DNA of 64,000 nucleotides from Rhodoblastus sp963804045. GTDB taxonomy: Bacteria; Pseudomonadota; Alphaproteobacteria; Rhizobiales; Beijerinckiaceae. The DNA lies in NCBI GenBank assembly GCA_963804045.1, contig CAWDOR010000027.1, positions 70,289 to 134,288 on the forward strand. The letters run 5' to 3'. The position numbers and the translations under genes are program-made. Numbering within the stretch: position 1 is the first letter of the stretch; each line of letters starts with the position of its first letter. Below are positions 54,832-63,527 of this stretch, piece after piece. The notes beneath the pieces are model-generated. The model was not told the DNA's origin, ran no database searches, and saw only the letters and a program-made list of their open reading frames with translations.

Positions 54832-54987
54832 ATGAACATCGCAAGTGCTTTCGCCGAACTGTCCAAGGATGACATCAAGGCGCTGCTCGACGGGGGAACT
54901 CTGACCTTCTCGGCCGGGGAGAGGAAATTGCTAACCCTCTCAGACTTCGTGTTTGCTCAGCCGCTGGAAACCGAATGGAAGCGCAGG
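54832..54987 (+). pseudogene. 5' fragment of an unidentified gene cut by the inverted-repeat junction
   Basis: AGGAG lies 6 nt before an ATG that starts MNIASAFAELSKDDIKALLD. The genuine sequence continues through the 92-bp spacer (GERKLLTLSDFVFAQPLETE) and then enters the inverted copy of its own beginning. The frame runs on to 55,245, but everything after the spacer is antisense of the neighbourhood. The true gene is longer and lost here. Its divergent sigma-54-like promoter suggests a nif-related function; no family recognised. Confidence 0.7.
54896..54987. other. 92-bp spacer at the centre of the inverted repeat
   Basis: Unique sequence flanked by CTGCTCGACGGGG (54,883-54,895) and its exact complement (54,988-55,000). 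It is the only part between 45,881 and 64,000 that occurs once. Confidence 0.85.
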
Positions 54988-55237
54988 CCCCGTCGAGCAG
55001 CACCTTCGATGTCACTTTGGACACTCGGCGAAAGCACTTGCGATGTTCATTCCCATCTCCTGTTCGAAATCTGGGCAAGGGGCATCAAAATTCGTGCCAT
55101 CGGCGGGCCGGGCGTCGCGCCGTCGTGTCCGCTCGTGGATTTTGCCGCGATTTTGGCGCTTGTTGCGGAAAAATTGCGCGCTTCTTGCTTGGCGTGTCGC
55201 GAAAGCGTCAATAGTGCGGGCGTCAAGGGAGCGGCGG

Positions 55238-55639
55238 ATGTCTAAAGAGGCCTTTGTCATTTGTGCGTTGAGCGACATTCCCAGCCAGAAGGCCGTGGGA
55301 TTTCACTTGGCGTGGTCTACCAACAGGGCGAGCTGGAATCCTTTCCCATCGTCGTCGTGCGTGGCAAGCAGGTGTTCGGCTGTCGCAAACGCTGTCGCAT
55401 CACGGCGTGCATCTCGACTGGGAGCGCAACAGCTTCCTCGACGGCGCGGGCTTGCGGCTGAAATGTGCGGCAAGCATGGCGCCCTGTTCGAACTGGGTAA
55501 CGGCCGCTGCTCTTCCGGCCCCTGCAAGAACGAGCATCTGGAGCCGGTGCGGCTGGAAGTGATCGACGGCGACATTTGCGTGCTCGGTTTGAAACTCCTC
55601 GAAGACGATGAGGACGAGGACGAAGATGCGGAGCTTTAG
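55238..55639 (+). pseudogene. Rieske gene, right copy with small indels
   Basis: Start (MSKEAFVICALSDIPSQKAV) and end (EDDEDEDEDAEL) agree with the intact left gene. Indels and substitutions near 55,308-55,310, 55,363-55,366, 55,390-55,397 and 55,460 scramble the middle, and the CPHHG motif is lost. The errors look random rather than selected. Confidence 0.8.
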
Positions 55640-56748
55640 GGGAAGCCGCGAACCCCGCTTTTAAACAGTGTGGCGATTGTGGCGGAAGGTGAAAATCGAC
55701 AAATCCGCGAAAACAGCTTTTGAGGCGAAAGTTTGTTCACGATATGTTTCACGTGAAACAGTCCTTGCGCTCGATTTAACCATTTGTGTTAAAGCGAAAA
55801 ATTACGACTTTTCCCGGACCGGAACTGAGCCGGCGTGAATTTTCACCCCGCGTTTTCACCATGACAACCTGAAAGTTGTCATGCGAAAAGCAGTGCGATT
55901 TTCGTCGAAAATCACGTTGTTTTCGCGAAAATACGCATGTTTTGCGCGTTTTGCGCGATCGCATTTCAACCGAAGATAGAAAAATCGGAAAAATCCCGTC
56001 CAAACACCGCCGCAATGGCGCCAAAACAAAACCAGCGACCGCGCCGCCGCCGCAAAGGAGGAAAAACCGAGGCCAAGGGACGCCATGCCCCCCGCGGGAG
56101 CCTCTTCGACATGGATTTCGGTTTGCGGCGGGAAGGCAGGCCCTTATCCGTGGCCTCGGTCTCGTCCCGCACCAAAAGCATGACGTCGCATCATGCCAAA
56201 ATTAAAATTTTCGATAATTTTCTCCGGACGTTCCCCGTCGATGGGTCACGCCGATGAGAGAAATTCCAAGAGTTCCGCGCCCAAACCTTTGTCCCCGGCG
56301 CGCCCTTCCCCCTGCCCAAGCGGGAGAAGGGCGCGCTCCACGTCGAGCTTTTCGCCATCGCCAAAAAGCCCGCCAAGGCGGGGAGAGGGTCCAGCTCCCG
56401 CGCTTCACCTCGAACATCGCGGCCAAGCTGAACTGAGCCGATGACAAGGTTCGGCTCGAAAATGGGACCTTCCTGCTTACTTGGCATCGTCCGCAGCAGC
56501 ACCGTTACCGGTCATTCCCGGCTTCGGTTGAATGCGTAAAATTGACCCTGAGCGGACCACTGCCATCGCAACTCCACCTCGCCGACGGTGCATCGCTAAT
56601 TTGCCTTCGAGCGTCGGGCGTAACGCAGAATTCTAACTTGCGGGAGTGGTCGCAGGTTCGCGCATTGCGCATCGCCTTGTGACTTTTGTTCCAGAGTTTT
56701 TCGCCGCTTTCGCTGATCGTCTCCGCATCGCAAATGTGGAGGTAAATC
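55640..56748. other. Non-coding region with parS (right copy)
   Basis: Mirror of 53,124-54,239. The palindromes and parS are preserved. The terminator-like hairpins at about 56,310-56,390 carry indels relative to the left arm. No gene seen. Confidence 0.65.
55745..55760. other. parS centromere site (right copy)
   Basis: TGTTTCACGTGAAACA, identical to the left copy and 1.6 kb from it. Confidence 0.85.
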
Positions 56749-57054
56749 ATGCAAGCGATGAAATTCTACATCGACACCCATAATGTTCGCGGGGGCACCT
56801 TTCCCGCCAGCATTTCCAGGGAAGCCTTCGGGGGTTTTTGCACGCAATATGAAGAGGCGTGCCGGGCCGAAGGCGTCATCATGCTGCGGGTCCACGTCGG
56901 TTTCGAGGAAGGACGCGCCTTTTGTTTCAACATGGCGCCATCCGCCGAAGCCGTGAAACGCGCCCACGAGCGCGTCGGCCTGCCTTATGCGGAAATCACA
57001 GAGGTCACGACGGCGACGCCCGGCGATCTGTTTTTCGCGATAAAGGCGGCATGA
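56749..57054 (+). CDS. DUF4242 family protein (right copy)
   Basis: The protein is identical to the left copy at 52,818-53,123. It starts after GGAGG and its stop overlaps the Crp/Fnr start. See the left copy for motifs. Confidence 0.88.
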   Translation: MQAMKFYIDTHNVRGGTFPASISREAFGGFCTQYEEACRAEGVIMLRVHVGFEEGRAFCFNMAPSAEAVKRAHERVGLPYAEITEVTTATPGDLFFAIKAA

Positions 57055-57770
57055 GGGACAAGGCCATGTCTGCACTGGCGGCGGGTGATTGGTATGGCTA
57101 TCGTGTCGTTATGTCCGCCATGCCTACCATCAACCTCTTCCCCTTTCTCGGAGAGATGAGCGAAGCCAGTCGCTCGCGGCTGGGAAAGGGCATGCGCCAG
57201 ATCGCCTGCCCGGACGCTACGCCGCTGGTGCAGCGCGGCGATCCGGTCGCAGGCGCCTATCTGGTCGAGCGCGGCGCATTGCGAGTTTATTACGTGACCC
57301 CGGAAGGCCGCGAGGGGACGCTCTATTGGGTCGAGCCGGGACAGTCCTGCATTCTGGCGCTCAATTGCGCCTTTTCGCAACTGGCCTATCCCGCCTTTGT
57401 CGAAAGTGAGGGTGATACGGCTTTTTCCATCATTCCAGGCGCGCTTTTCCGCGATCTGTTCGCACAGGAGGCTGCCGTCCAGCGCTTCACCTTCGAGGCC
57501 TTGTCGGGACGTCTGTTCGAACTGATGACGACAATCGAGGAAGCGACGTCGCTTGGGCTGGAAGCGCGTCTTGCCGGTTTTCTGGTGCGGCGCGCGAAAG
57601 GAAATGGCCGCTTGCGGCTGACGCAAGAACAGATCGCGGGACATCTCGGCACCTCGCGCGAGGTCGTGTCGCGTGTGCTGCGTCGCATGGCGGCGGCTGG
57701 CCTGATAGAGACCGGACCCGGATGGCTGGCGGCGCGCGATCCCGCGCGTCTCGCCCAACTTCTCGGATGA
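57051..57770 (+). CDS. Crp/Fnr-family regulator (right copy)
   Basis: The product is identical to the left copy (sensor domain plus HTH LRLTQEQIAGHLGTSREVVS). ATGA overlap with the DUF4242 gene couples translation. It precedes the peroxidase gene by 24 bp. Confidence 0.92.
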   Translation: MRDKAMSALAAGDWYGYRVVMSAMPTINLFPFLGEMSEASRSRLGKGMRQIACPDATPLVQRGDPVAGAYLVERGALRVYYVTPEGREGTLYWVEPGQSCILALNCAFSQLAYPAFVESEGDTAFSIIPGALFRDLFAQEAAVQRFTFEALSGRLFELMTTIEEATSLGLEARLAGFLVRRAKGNGRLRLTQEQIAGHLGTSREVVSRVLRRMAAAGLIETGPGWLAARDPARLAQLLG

Positions 57771-57794
57771 CAGCTTAAAATCAAGGAATTCCGA

Positions 57795-59054
57795 ATGCTT
57801 GACATCACCCTGCTCGCAACCGGGGTGGGCGCGATCGTCTTCGGTCTCGCCGCCACCGCGCTCATTGTCTGGAAAGACCTCGGCCCCGCGGCGCAGCTGA
57901 ACTTTTCGCAGCGCCTGCTGCTCGCAGCGGCTCTTGGTCTCGGCGTCCTGGCATTCGCGATCAAGGTCGCCGTTATGGAGAATATGACGATCGGCGCGCA
58001 CGCGCCGCCTGCCGTCGCCACGCTGCTGGAGCCGCCGTCGCCGGAGTTTTTTGTCGGCAACGCGGTGTGGGAAGGCTTGCCGGAAGTTGCGCCGTCGCCA
58101 GCGGACAATCCGACCACGCCGGAAAAAGTCGCGCTCGGCGAAAAGCTGTTTCGCGATCCGGCGCTTTCCGGCGACGGAACAATTGCCTGCTTGACTTGTC
58201 ATGACATCGACCATGGCGCGGGCGCGGAGCCACGCCGCAATTCGCGTGGCATCAAAGGTCAGATCGGGGCGCGTAATTCTCCGACGGTTTTCAACGCCGC
58301 TTTTCAGTCGCGCCTGTTTTGGGACGGACGCGCGCGCACGCTGGAGGAACAAGCGCTCGGCCCCATCGCCAATCCAATCGAAATGGGAAACCGGGACATC
58401 GAAGGCCTTGCCCGAAAGCTCGCGAATGACCCAGCCTACGCGCAGATGTTTCGCTCGGCCTTCGGCGCCGGCGCGCCCATCGACAGCAATGCCATCGCGA
58501 AGGCTTTGGCAGCGTTCGAGCGCCGGCTCGTCACCAGCGACAGTCCATATGACCGCTTTCTGCGCGGCGATGAGACGGCGCTGACGCCGCAGCAAATCCA
58601 AGGTATGGCCCTATTCGAGCGGGTCGGCTGCATTCAGTGTCACTCAGGTCCAAACTTCTCCGGTGCCAGCTTTCTGGCGCCGGCCAGCAAGCGTCAGCCC
58701 ATGCGCCTGTTCCCCGCCAATCCAGACGAGTCGCTCGACCGGTATAATTTCGAGCGCGGGGTGTGGCGTATTCCGACGCTGCGGAATATTGCGCTGACGG
58801 GGCCCTATTTCCACAATGGCGCCGTGGACGACCTGAGCGAAGCCGTTCGCATCATGGCGGTCGCCCAACTCAACCGCACCGTATCCGACGAGCCTTTCAT
58901 CAAACCGCGAGTCGCATGGATATCGCGAGATCAGAAACTCGTCATGTATACGCCGGAGCGCCTGAATTCCCATGATATCGCCGCGATCGTGGCCTTCCTC
59001 AGGGCGCTGTCGAGCGATCGTCTGGCAGCCTCGAACGTCGCCGCCAGCAAATGA
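57795..59054 (+). CDS. Di-haem cytochrome c peroxidase family protein (right copy)
   Basis: The 419-residue product is identical to the left copy, with haem sites CLTCH (132-136) and CIQCH (279-283) and an N-terminal membrane anchor. The identity over 2.3 kb of this operon contrasts with the damage elsewhere in the arms. Confidence 0.93.
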   Translation: MLDITLLATGVGAIVFGLAATALIVWKDLGPAAQLNFSQRLLLAAALGLGVLAFAIKVAVMENMTIGAHAPPAVATLLEPPSPEFFVGNAVWEGLPEVAPSPADNPTTPEKVALGEKLFRDPALSGDGTIACLTCHDIDHGAGAEPRRNSRGIKGQIGARNSPTVFNAAFQSRLFWDGRARTLEEQALGPIANPIEMGNRDIEGLARKLANDPAYAQMFRSAFGAGAPIDSNAIAKALAAFERRLVTSDSPYDRFLRGDETALTPQQIQGMALFERVGCIQCHSGPNFSGASFLAPASKRQPMRLFPANPDESLDRYNFERGVWRIPTLRNIALTGPYFHNGAVDDLSEAVRIMAVAQLNRTVSDEPFIKPRVAWISRDQKLVMYTPERLNSHDIAAIVAFLRALSSDRLAASNVAASK

Positions 59055-59479
59055 AACCGAGATTATCAGGGCCGCTTGCGGCGCCCAGCAGGCATTCCGC
59101 TTTGGACACCAATCTAGTCGTCAGCGGACGTTCCTTAAACGGTCGGAATTCGTGCTCTTGGCGCATCCTGCCCATTCAACTATCGACCGGCATATTCTCG
59201 GGAGCGGTCGTTAGCGCAATACCCGCTTTCCGCCGATTCCGTTGAAAAACTCGAAAAAATAGGCTCCTCAAAAATCCCGCTAAACTCGCTGATGAGCGAC
59301 TTTTCTCGTTCAAGGTCATCTACAATTGGGTACGGAGGCTTTCGGCGGACTTCTTGTCGAACCGACCGGTCCCCCGCATCATTTTTATGCCCGCGTTTCC
59401 AAATGGCTGCAAAAATGTGATCGGCGGCGAAAAAGAGTTTTTCAACACAATCCGCCGACAGCAGCCTTCCGCGCCACCC
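59055..59479. other. Intergenic region, no gene recognised (right copy)
   Basis: Mirror of 50,387-50,817, nearly identical. No gene seen beyond the unsupported 102-codon frame (59,180-59,488). Confidence 0.5.
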
Positions 59480-59521
59480 AAAAAACAAAAAACCCTTTCG
59501 CGGCGAGAGACCGCGAAAGGG
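59480..59521 (-). terminator. Terminator after the 195-codon gene (right copy)
   Basis: Mirror of 50,351-50,386. On the minus strand the GC stem is followed by a T-run. Confidence 0.88.
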
Positions 59522-59544
59522 CGCGAGGCGCGGAGCCGAAAAAA

Positions 59545-60132
59545 TCAGACGGGGCGGTTTTCGTTGCGGTTGCGGACCGGCTCGGCCTTGGCCAGCACTT
59601 GCTCCAGGGTCAGTTTTTCATAGGTCTCGGTGGCTTCGCCGGCCTTGTCGAGAATCAGCTGCACCTTGCCGCCGCCGTCGAGCTTCTTGAAGTCGTTTTT
59701 GTCGAGGCCGGAGAGATCGGATAATTCCTTCCACACCGTGGATTCGTCCAGCGGCAGCACCGTCACGGTCGCGCCGCCGAGATCGACGGTATATTTCGCC
59801 AGGAAGTCGATGTTGCTGACGAAGACGATATATTTGCCCTTCGGCGACAGCAGCGGTCCCACCACGTCTTTGAAGGTGGTGAGATTGTTGACGTCATGGA
59901 TATAGCCGGCCAAGGCGTCGATGGTGGATTCGCCATCCTTGAGGATCGCCACGCCTTGCTCGAAGCAATATTCCGGCGGGCGCTTTTCGTCGGCCAGGGA
60001 TTCCTGCAGCTTCAGGGCGAAATCGCCGCGATAGGCCAGATAGCCGGATTTGTCGCTCGGACCCTTGTACACGGCGTCGACAAGGCGGCCTTCCTTTTCC
60101 AGGCCTGCGAGGGCGGTCGTCTCGTAAGTCAT
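59545..60132 (-). CDS. Unknown 195-residue protein paired with the AAA+ ATPase (right copy)
   Basis: The product is nearly identical to the left copy (49,740-50,327); codon 2 encodes Thr instead of Asn and one Lys-to-Glu change occurs near the LPLDKST segment. It is a soluble protein of unknown family, divergent from the AAA+ gene, with its own sigma-54 promoter (60,184-60,199). Confidence 0.85.
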   Translation of the reverse strand: MTYETTALAGLEKEGRLVDAVYKGPSDKSGYLAYRGDFALKLQESLADEKRPPEYCFEQGVAILKDGESTIDALAGYIHDVNNLTTFKDVVGPLLSPKGKYIVFVSNIDFLAKYTVDLGGATVTVLPLDESTVWKELSDLSGLDKNDFKKLDGGGKVQLILDKAGEATETYEKLTLEQVLAKAEPVRNRNENRPV

Positions 60133-60183
60133 TTCATTCTCCGCTTGAAAATTCTTCGCGCATTTTTGCGCCGTCGGTTCCCA

Positions 60184-60199
60184 TGCAAATGGTCTGCCG
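60184..60199 (-). promoter_or_regulatory. Sigma-54 promoter of the 195-codon gene (right copy)
   Basis: Minus-strand CGGCAGACCATTTGCA, GG-N10-GC spacing, identical to the left copy. Confidence 0.8.
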
Positions 60200-60220
60200 C
60201 AAATTTCGCCACAAAATGTC

Positions 60221-60236
60221 TGGCCTGTTCCCTGCT
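60221..60236 (+). promoter_or_regulatory. Sigma-54 promoter of the AAA+ gene (right copy)
   Basis: TGGCCTGTTCCCTGCT, GG-N10-GC spacing, 39 nt before the ATPase start. Confidence 0.82.
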
Positions 60237-60275
60237 TGTCGGGGTTTCCGACTGAAACAGTGAATGGAAGGCGAC

Positions 60276-61979
60276 ATGAGCGTTAAAATCCATATCGCGC
60301 GCCCTTTTGTCGAAGCTTTGACCAAGGATTTTCCCGAACTGGACTCGCTGAAGGCGCAATTGCTGTTCGGCGACAAGGTCGAGGTGGTCTTCCAGCAGCT
60401 CACCTCGCCGCAGATCGACCGTCTGCACGATCTCTATGGCGCCGCCGGTCCGGCGCACCAAAACCAGCAGGCGCAGATCGCCACCTTGCGCGGCGTGTTC
60501 GCCGACGCCGGGCCGCGCTTCACCGCCCGGGACCTCGAGGCGGTGGTGCCGGCCATGGCCAATTTCCTCATCGCGGGCGGCTTGCGCGGCTGGCTGTTCT
60601 CAGCCCATTCCGGTGGCCGGCCCTTGCCCTATGTGGTGGCGCGCATCGACTATACGCCGCAGAACAATGACGAGACCGGGCGCATTTTCGTCGAGCTCAA
60701 GGCCAATGCCCGGGGCGAATTGGGCACGGTGCAATTGCGCGTGACCGCCGGCGATGTCGATGGCCGGAACGTCGCCGAAATTTTCGCCGAAAAGGGTTTT
60801 TTGCGCGAGACCCCGGAGCTGATCGCGGCTTACGACGCCAATACGGAGAAATATTTCGCCTGGCGCGCCCATTATGGCGCGCAATTTTCCGGCGGCGGCC
60901 TCGGCTATTTCGCCGAGGACCCCTCCTCGACCCATCGCAACACTGACTGGTCGCGCAAGGAGAGCGTGATCCTGTCGTCGGGCGGCAATCCGGCGCGCCT
61001 CGTCAATGACGAGAGCCTGCTCGCCAATCGCGCCCTGACCCTGGAGCTGACCGGCGACGTGCTGGGCTCCTATCTGCGCAAGGCGGCCAAGAGCAATCAT
61101 TTCGCCGAGGAGGACGAGGTGGCCGCCGCCAATGCGGCCAAGGGCGAGGCCATGTTCCGGCGGATTCCGGTCCATCCGTTCATCCTGATGTTCCACCTCG
61201 ACCTGCATCACTATGTCTGGGCCCATGTCGAGGATTTGACCCCCTACGCCTACAAGCCCGACCTCAAGGACAAGCTGGTGCTGCCGGAGGAGCAGACCGA
61301 TCTGATCGATATTCTCACCGCCGAAATGGATGTGCTGATGGACGATATCGTCGCCGGAAAATCGGGCGGCACCACCGTGCTCTGCGCCGGCCCGCCCGGG
61401 GTCGGCAAGACGCTGACGGCGGAAGTCTATTCGGAGATCGTCCGGCGCCCGCTCTACCGCGTCCATTCGGGCCAGCTCGGCCTCAATGTCGCGGCCATGG
61501 AGACCGCGCTGAAGGAGGCGCTTTTACGCGCGCAGCGCTGGGGCGCGGTGATGCTGATCGACGAGGCCGATGTCTATATCAAGCGCCGCCAGGACGACAT
61601 GACCATGAACGCCGTGGTCGGCGTGTTCCTGCGCGTGCTCGAATATTTCAACGGGCTGCTGTTCATGACCACCAATCGCATCGACGATATCGACGAGGCC
61701 ATCGTCTCGCGCTGCATCGCCATGATCCGCTTCCATTCGCCGGACGAGGAGGCGCGCCGGCGCATCTGGGGGGTGATGTCCGAACAGTTCGAACTGAATT
61801 TGAGCGACGCGCTGATCGGTCGATTGGTGACCATCTACCCCCAGACCAGCGGGCGCGACATCAAGGGGCTGGCCAAGCTGGTCTCAAAATATTGTCGCCA
61901 TCGCGACACGGCGCCCGACCTCGAGGTGTTCAAGCGCTGCGCCGTGTTCCGCGGCCTCGACCAGGCCGTGGCGGCCTAA
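60276..61979 (+). CDS. AAA+ ATPase with novel N-terminal region, nif-associated (intact copy)
   Basis: The 567-residue protein has about 340 residues of unrecognised N-terminal region (starting MSVKIHIARPFVEALTKDFP, with a FVELKANARGELGTVQLRV segment), then one classical AAA+ module. Walker A GPPGVGKT lies at 372-379, Walker B MLIDEAD around 426-431, sensor 1 FMTTNRIDDIDEAI, and arginine-finger region SRCIAMIRFH. No membrane segment or protease domain is seen. GGAAGG precedes the ATG. It lies between a divergent unknown gene and the NifA-driven iscA-nifA operon and has a sigma-54 promoter. A remodelling chaperone for nitrogenase assembly is a hypothesis. Confidence 0.85.
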   Translation: MSVKIHIARPFVEALTKDFPELDSLKAQLLFGDKVEVVFQQLTSPQIDRLHDLYGAAGPAHQNQQAQIATLRGVFADAGPRFTARDLEAVVPAMANFLIAGGLRGWLFSAHSGGRPLPYVVARIDYTPQNNDETGRIFVELKANARGELGTVQLRVTAGDVDGRNVAEIFAEKGFLRETPELIAAYDANTEKYFAWRAHYGAQFSGGGLGYFAEDPSSTHRNTDWSRKESVILSSGGNPARLVNDESLLANRALTLELTGDVLGSYLRKAAKSNHFAEEDEVAAANAAKGEAMFRRIPVHPFILMFHLDLHHYVWAHVEDLTPYAYKPDLKDKLVLPEEQTDLIDILTAEMDVLMDDIVAGKSGGTTVLCAGPPGVGKTLTAEVYSEIVRRPLYRVHSGQLGLNVAAMETALKEALLRAQRWGAVMLIDEADVYIKRRQDDMTMNAVVGVFLRVLEYFNGLLFMTTNRIDDIDEAIVSRCIAMIRFHSPDEEARRRIWGVMSEQFELNLSDALIGRLVTIYPQTSGRDIKGLAKLVSKYCRHRDTAPDLEVFKRCAVFRGLDQAVAA

Positions 61980-61989
61980 AAAGGCAGCC

Positions 61990-62005
61990 TGTCGGTTTTC
62001 CGACA
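61990..62005. promoter_or_regulatory. NifA upstream activator site (right copy)
   Basis: TGTCGGTTTTCCGACA, exact TGT-N10-ACA, 62 bp before the iscA -24/-12 element. Confidence 0.85.
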
Positions 62006-62067
62006 ATGCTTCGCCCCCGGCAAGAAAAAATCATTGTCAATCAATAGGAAACAAGAGGCCGCGCCCC

Positions 62068-62083
62068 TGGCGCGGCTTTTGCT
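62068..62083 (+). promoter_or_regulatory. Sigma-54 promoter of iscA-nfu-cysE-nifW-nifA (right copy)
   Basis: TGGCGCGGCTTTTGCT, exact GG-N10-GC spacing, 37 nt before iscA. Confidence 0.9.
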
Positions 62084-62120
62084 TCCTGGGGAGCAAAGCC
62101 TTTTTGAGCGGAGCACGACA

Positions 62121-62441
62121 ATGATCCATCTGACCGACAGCGCGCTCGACGCCGTGCGCAATGCGATCTCGGCGGCGCCCGAGCCCGTCCAGGGTCTGCG
62201 CCTCAAGGTCGAGACCGGCGGCTGCGCCGGCAATAAATATCTGATGGGTCTGGTGCGCGCCGCCGAAGCCGATGACGAGATGGTCGAGCGCGACGGCGTC
62301 AAGGTTTTCGTCGAGCATGACAGCCTGCCGCTGCTCGCCGGCGTCACCATAGATTTCGTCGTCGCCATCGAGGGCGCCGGCTTCACCTTCGACAATCCCA
62401 ACGCTTCCCACGCCTGTTCCTGCGGCAAGAGCTTCGGCTGA
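62121..62441 (+). CDS. HesB/IscA-type FeS protein (intact copy)
   Basis: The 106-residue canonical A-type protein has the Cys ligands in GGCAGN and CSCGKSFG. It begins MIHLTDSALDAVRNAISAAP. As first gene of the NifA-controlled operon it probably delivers clusters together with the following Nfu scaffold. Confidence 0.93.
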   Translation: MIHLTDSALDAVRNAISAAPEPVQGLRLKVETGGCAGNKYLMGLVRAAEADDEMVERDGVKVFVEHDSLPLLAGVTIDFVVAIEGAGFTFDNPNASHACSCGKSFG

Positions 62442-62460
62442 CATTTTGGAGAGGACGATC

Positions 62461-62775
62461 ATGACCATGCACGCTGCAAACATTGTCGCCGAAACGCCTG
62501 TCGCCGAAACGCCCGATACGGTCGAGGCGCGGCGCGAAAAACTGGTGCGCGAGGCCATTGACGAAATCCGCCCGGCGCTGAAGCGCGACGGCGGCGATTG
62601 CGAATTGCTGTCGATCGAAGGCAAGGTGGTCAATGTCAAATTGACCGGCGCCTGCATCTTCTGCAGCCTGGCCAGCGCCACGCTGGAGGGCATCCAGAGC
62701 CGCATCGTCGAAAAGCTCGGCGAGCTGGTGCGCGTCGTCCCCGCGCCCATGGGCTTCAAGAAGCCGGGGGCCTGA
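62461..62775 (+). CDS. NifU C-terminal-domain (Nfu) scaffold (intact copy)
   Basis: The 104-residue protein consists of a short N-terminal tail with a VAETPVAETP repeat and one Nfu domain: RREKLVREAIDEIRPALKRD, GGDCELLSIEGKVVNVKLTG and the cluster-binding C-x2-C in ACIFCSLAS. It is a stand-alone equivalent of the NifU C-terminal domain and carries 4Fe-4S clusters to nitrogenase. GGAGAGG precedes the ATG. Full-length NifU is not in the window. Confidence 0.93.
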   Translation: MTMHAANIVAETPVAETPDTVEARREKLVREAIDEIRPALKRDGGDCELLSIEGKVVNVKLTGACIFCSLASATLEGIQSRIVEKLGELVRVVPAPMGFKKPGA

Positions 62776-62780
62776 GCGCC

Positions 62781-63527
62781 ATGTCGGAAAGCGTCGTCAT
62801 GCCCGCCGGACATGCGGTCCGCGCCGCCGAGGCCGGGCTGTGGCGGCTGTGGCGCGACGATGTCGCCTGCGTCAGGGCGCGCGACCCGGCGGCGCGCGGC
62901 GCCCTGGAAATCCTGCTGACCTATCCCGGCGTTCACGCCATTCTCTGGCACCGCCTGTCGCATCTTCTGTGGCGCAATGGCTTCAAGTTTCCGGCGCGCT
63001 TCCTGTCCTGGCTGGCGCGTTTCCTGACCAATGTCGACATTCATCCCGGCGCGACCATTGGCCGCGCCTTCTTCATCGATCACGGCGCCGGCGTGGTGAT
63101 CGGCGAGACCGCCGAGGTCGGCGACGGCGTGACGCTTTATCACGGCGTGACCCTTGGCGGCGTCAGCTGGACGCCGGGCAAGCGCCACCCCACGCTGGAC
63201 GACGGCGTGCTGGTCGGCGCCGGCGCGAAAATTCTCGGGCCGATCAAGGTCGGCGCCGGGGCGCGGATCGGCGCCAATTCGGTGGTGGTGGAAGATGTGC
63301 CGCCGGGCGTGACGGCGGTCGGCGTGCCCGCGCGCATCGTCCGCGCCCTGGATCGACGGGCCATGGGCAATGGCAGGGTCAATCTCGACCATCATCTGAT
63401 TCCCGATCCGGTCGGCGAAGTGCTGTCGCTGCTGCTCGATCGCGTCGATTTTCTCGAGGCCCGGCTCAATCACATGCGCGGACGCGAGCGGAATCCTGTT
63501 CAAAATGAGGAAAGGCTGGAGTCATGA
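62781..63527 (+). CDS. cysE: Serine O-acetyltransferase (intact copy)
   Basis: The 248-residue acetyltransferase has the hexapeptide-repeat beta-helix (VDIHPGATIGRAFFIDHGAG, DGVTLYHGVTLGGVSW, GKRHPTLDDGVLVGAGAKIL) and its catalytic His residues. It makes O-acetylserine for cysteine, meeting the sulphur demand of NifS-driven cluster synthesis. It begins 5 nt after nfu and its stop overlaps nifW (ATGA), so this copy shows the true gene end. Confidence 0.95.
   Translation: MSESVVMPAGHAVRAAEAGLWRLWRDDVACVRARDPAARGALEILLTYPGVHAILWHRLSHLLWRNGFKFPARFLSWLARFLTNVDIHPGATIGRAFFIDHGAGVVIGETAEVGDGVTLYHGVTLGGVSWTPGKRHPTLDDGVLVGAGAKILGPIKVGAGARIGANSVVVEDVPPGVTAVGVPARIVRALDRRAMGNGRVNLDHHLIPDPVGEVLSLLLDRVDFLEARLNHMRGRERNPVQNEERLES

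Larger units (their letters stand above)
45881..54895. repeat. Left arm of a 9-kb inverted repeat
   Basis: This segment is repeated in reverse orientation at 54,988-64,000 (the window edge). Gene order, non-coding parts and most bases agree; the sum of matching coordinates stays at 109,872-109,888 throughout. Differences are mostly one- to few-base indels. The left arm is damaged at about 46.4-49.6 kb (cysE 3' end, nfu, iscA, AAA+ gene), where the right arm is intact. The repeat may continue beyond the window. Confidence 0.95.

Noticed and set aside
59780..60080. Candidate NifA sites with 11-bp spacing, for example TGTACACGGCGTCGACA at about 60,067
   Set aside because: The spacing is N11 rather than the required N10, so they were not counted as activator sites of the ATPase pair.
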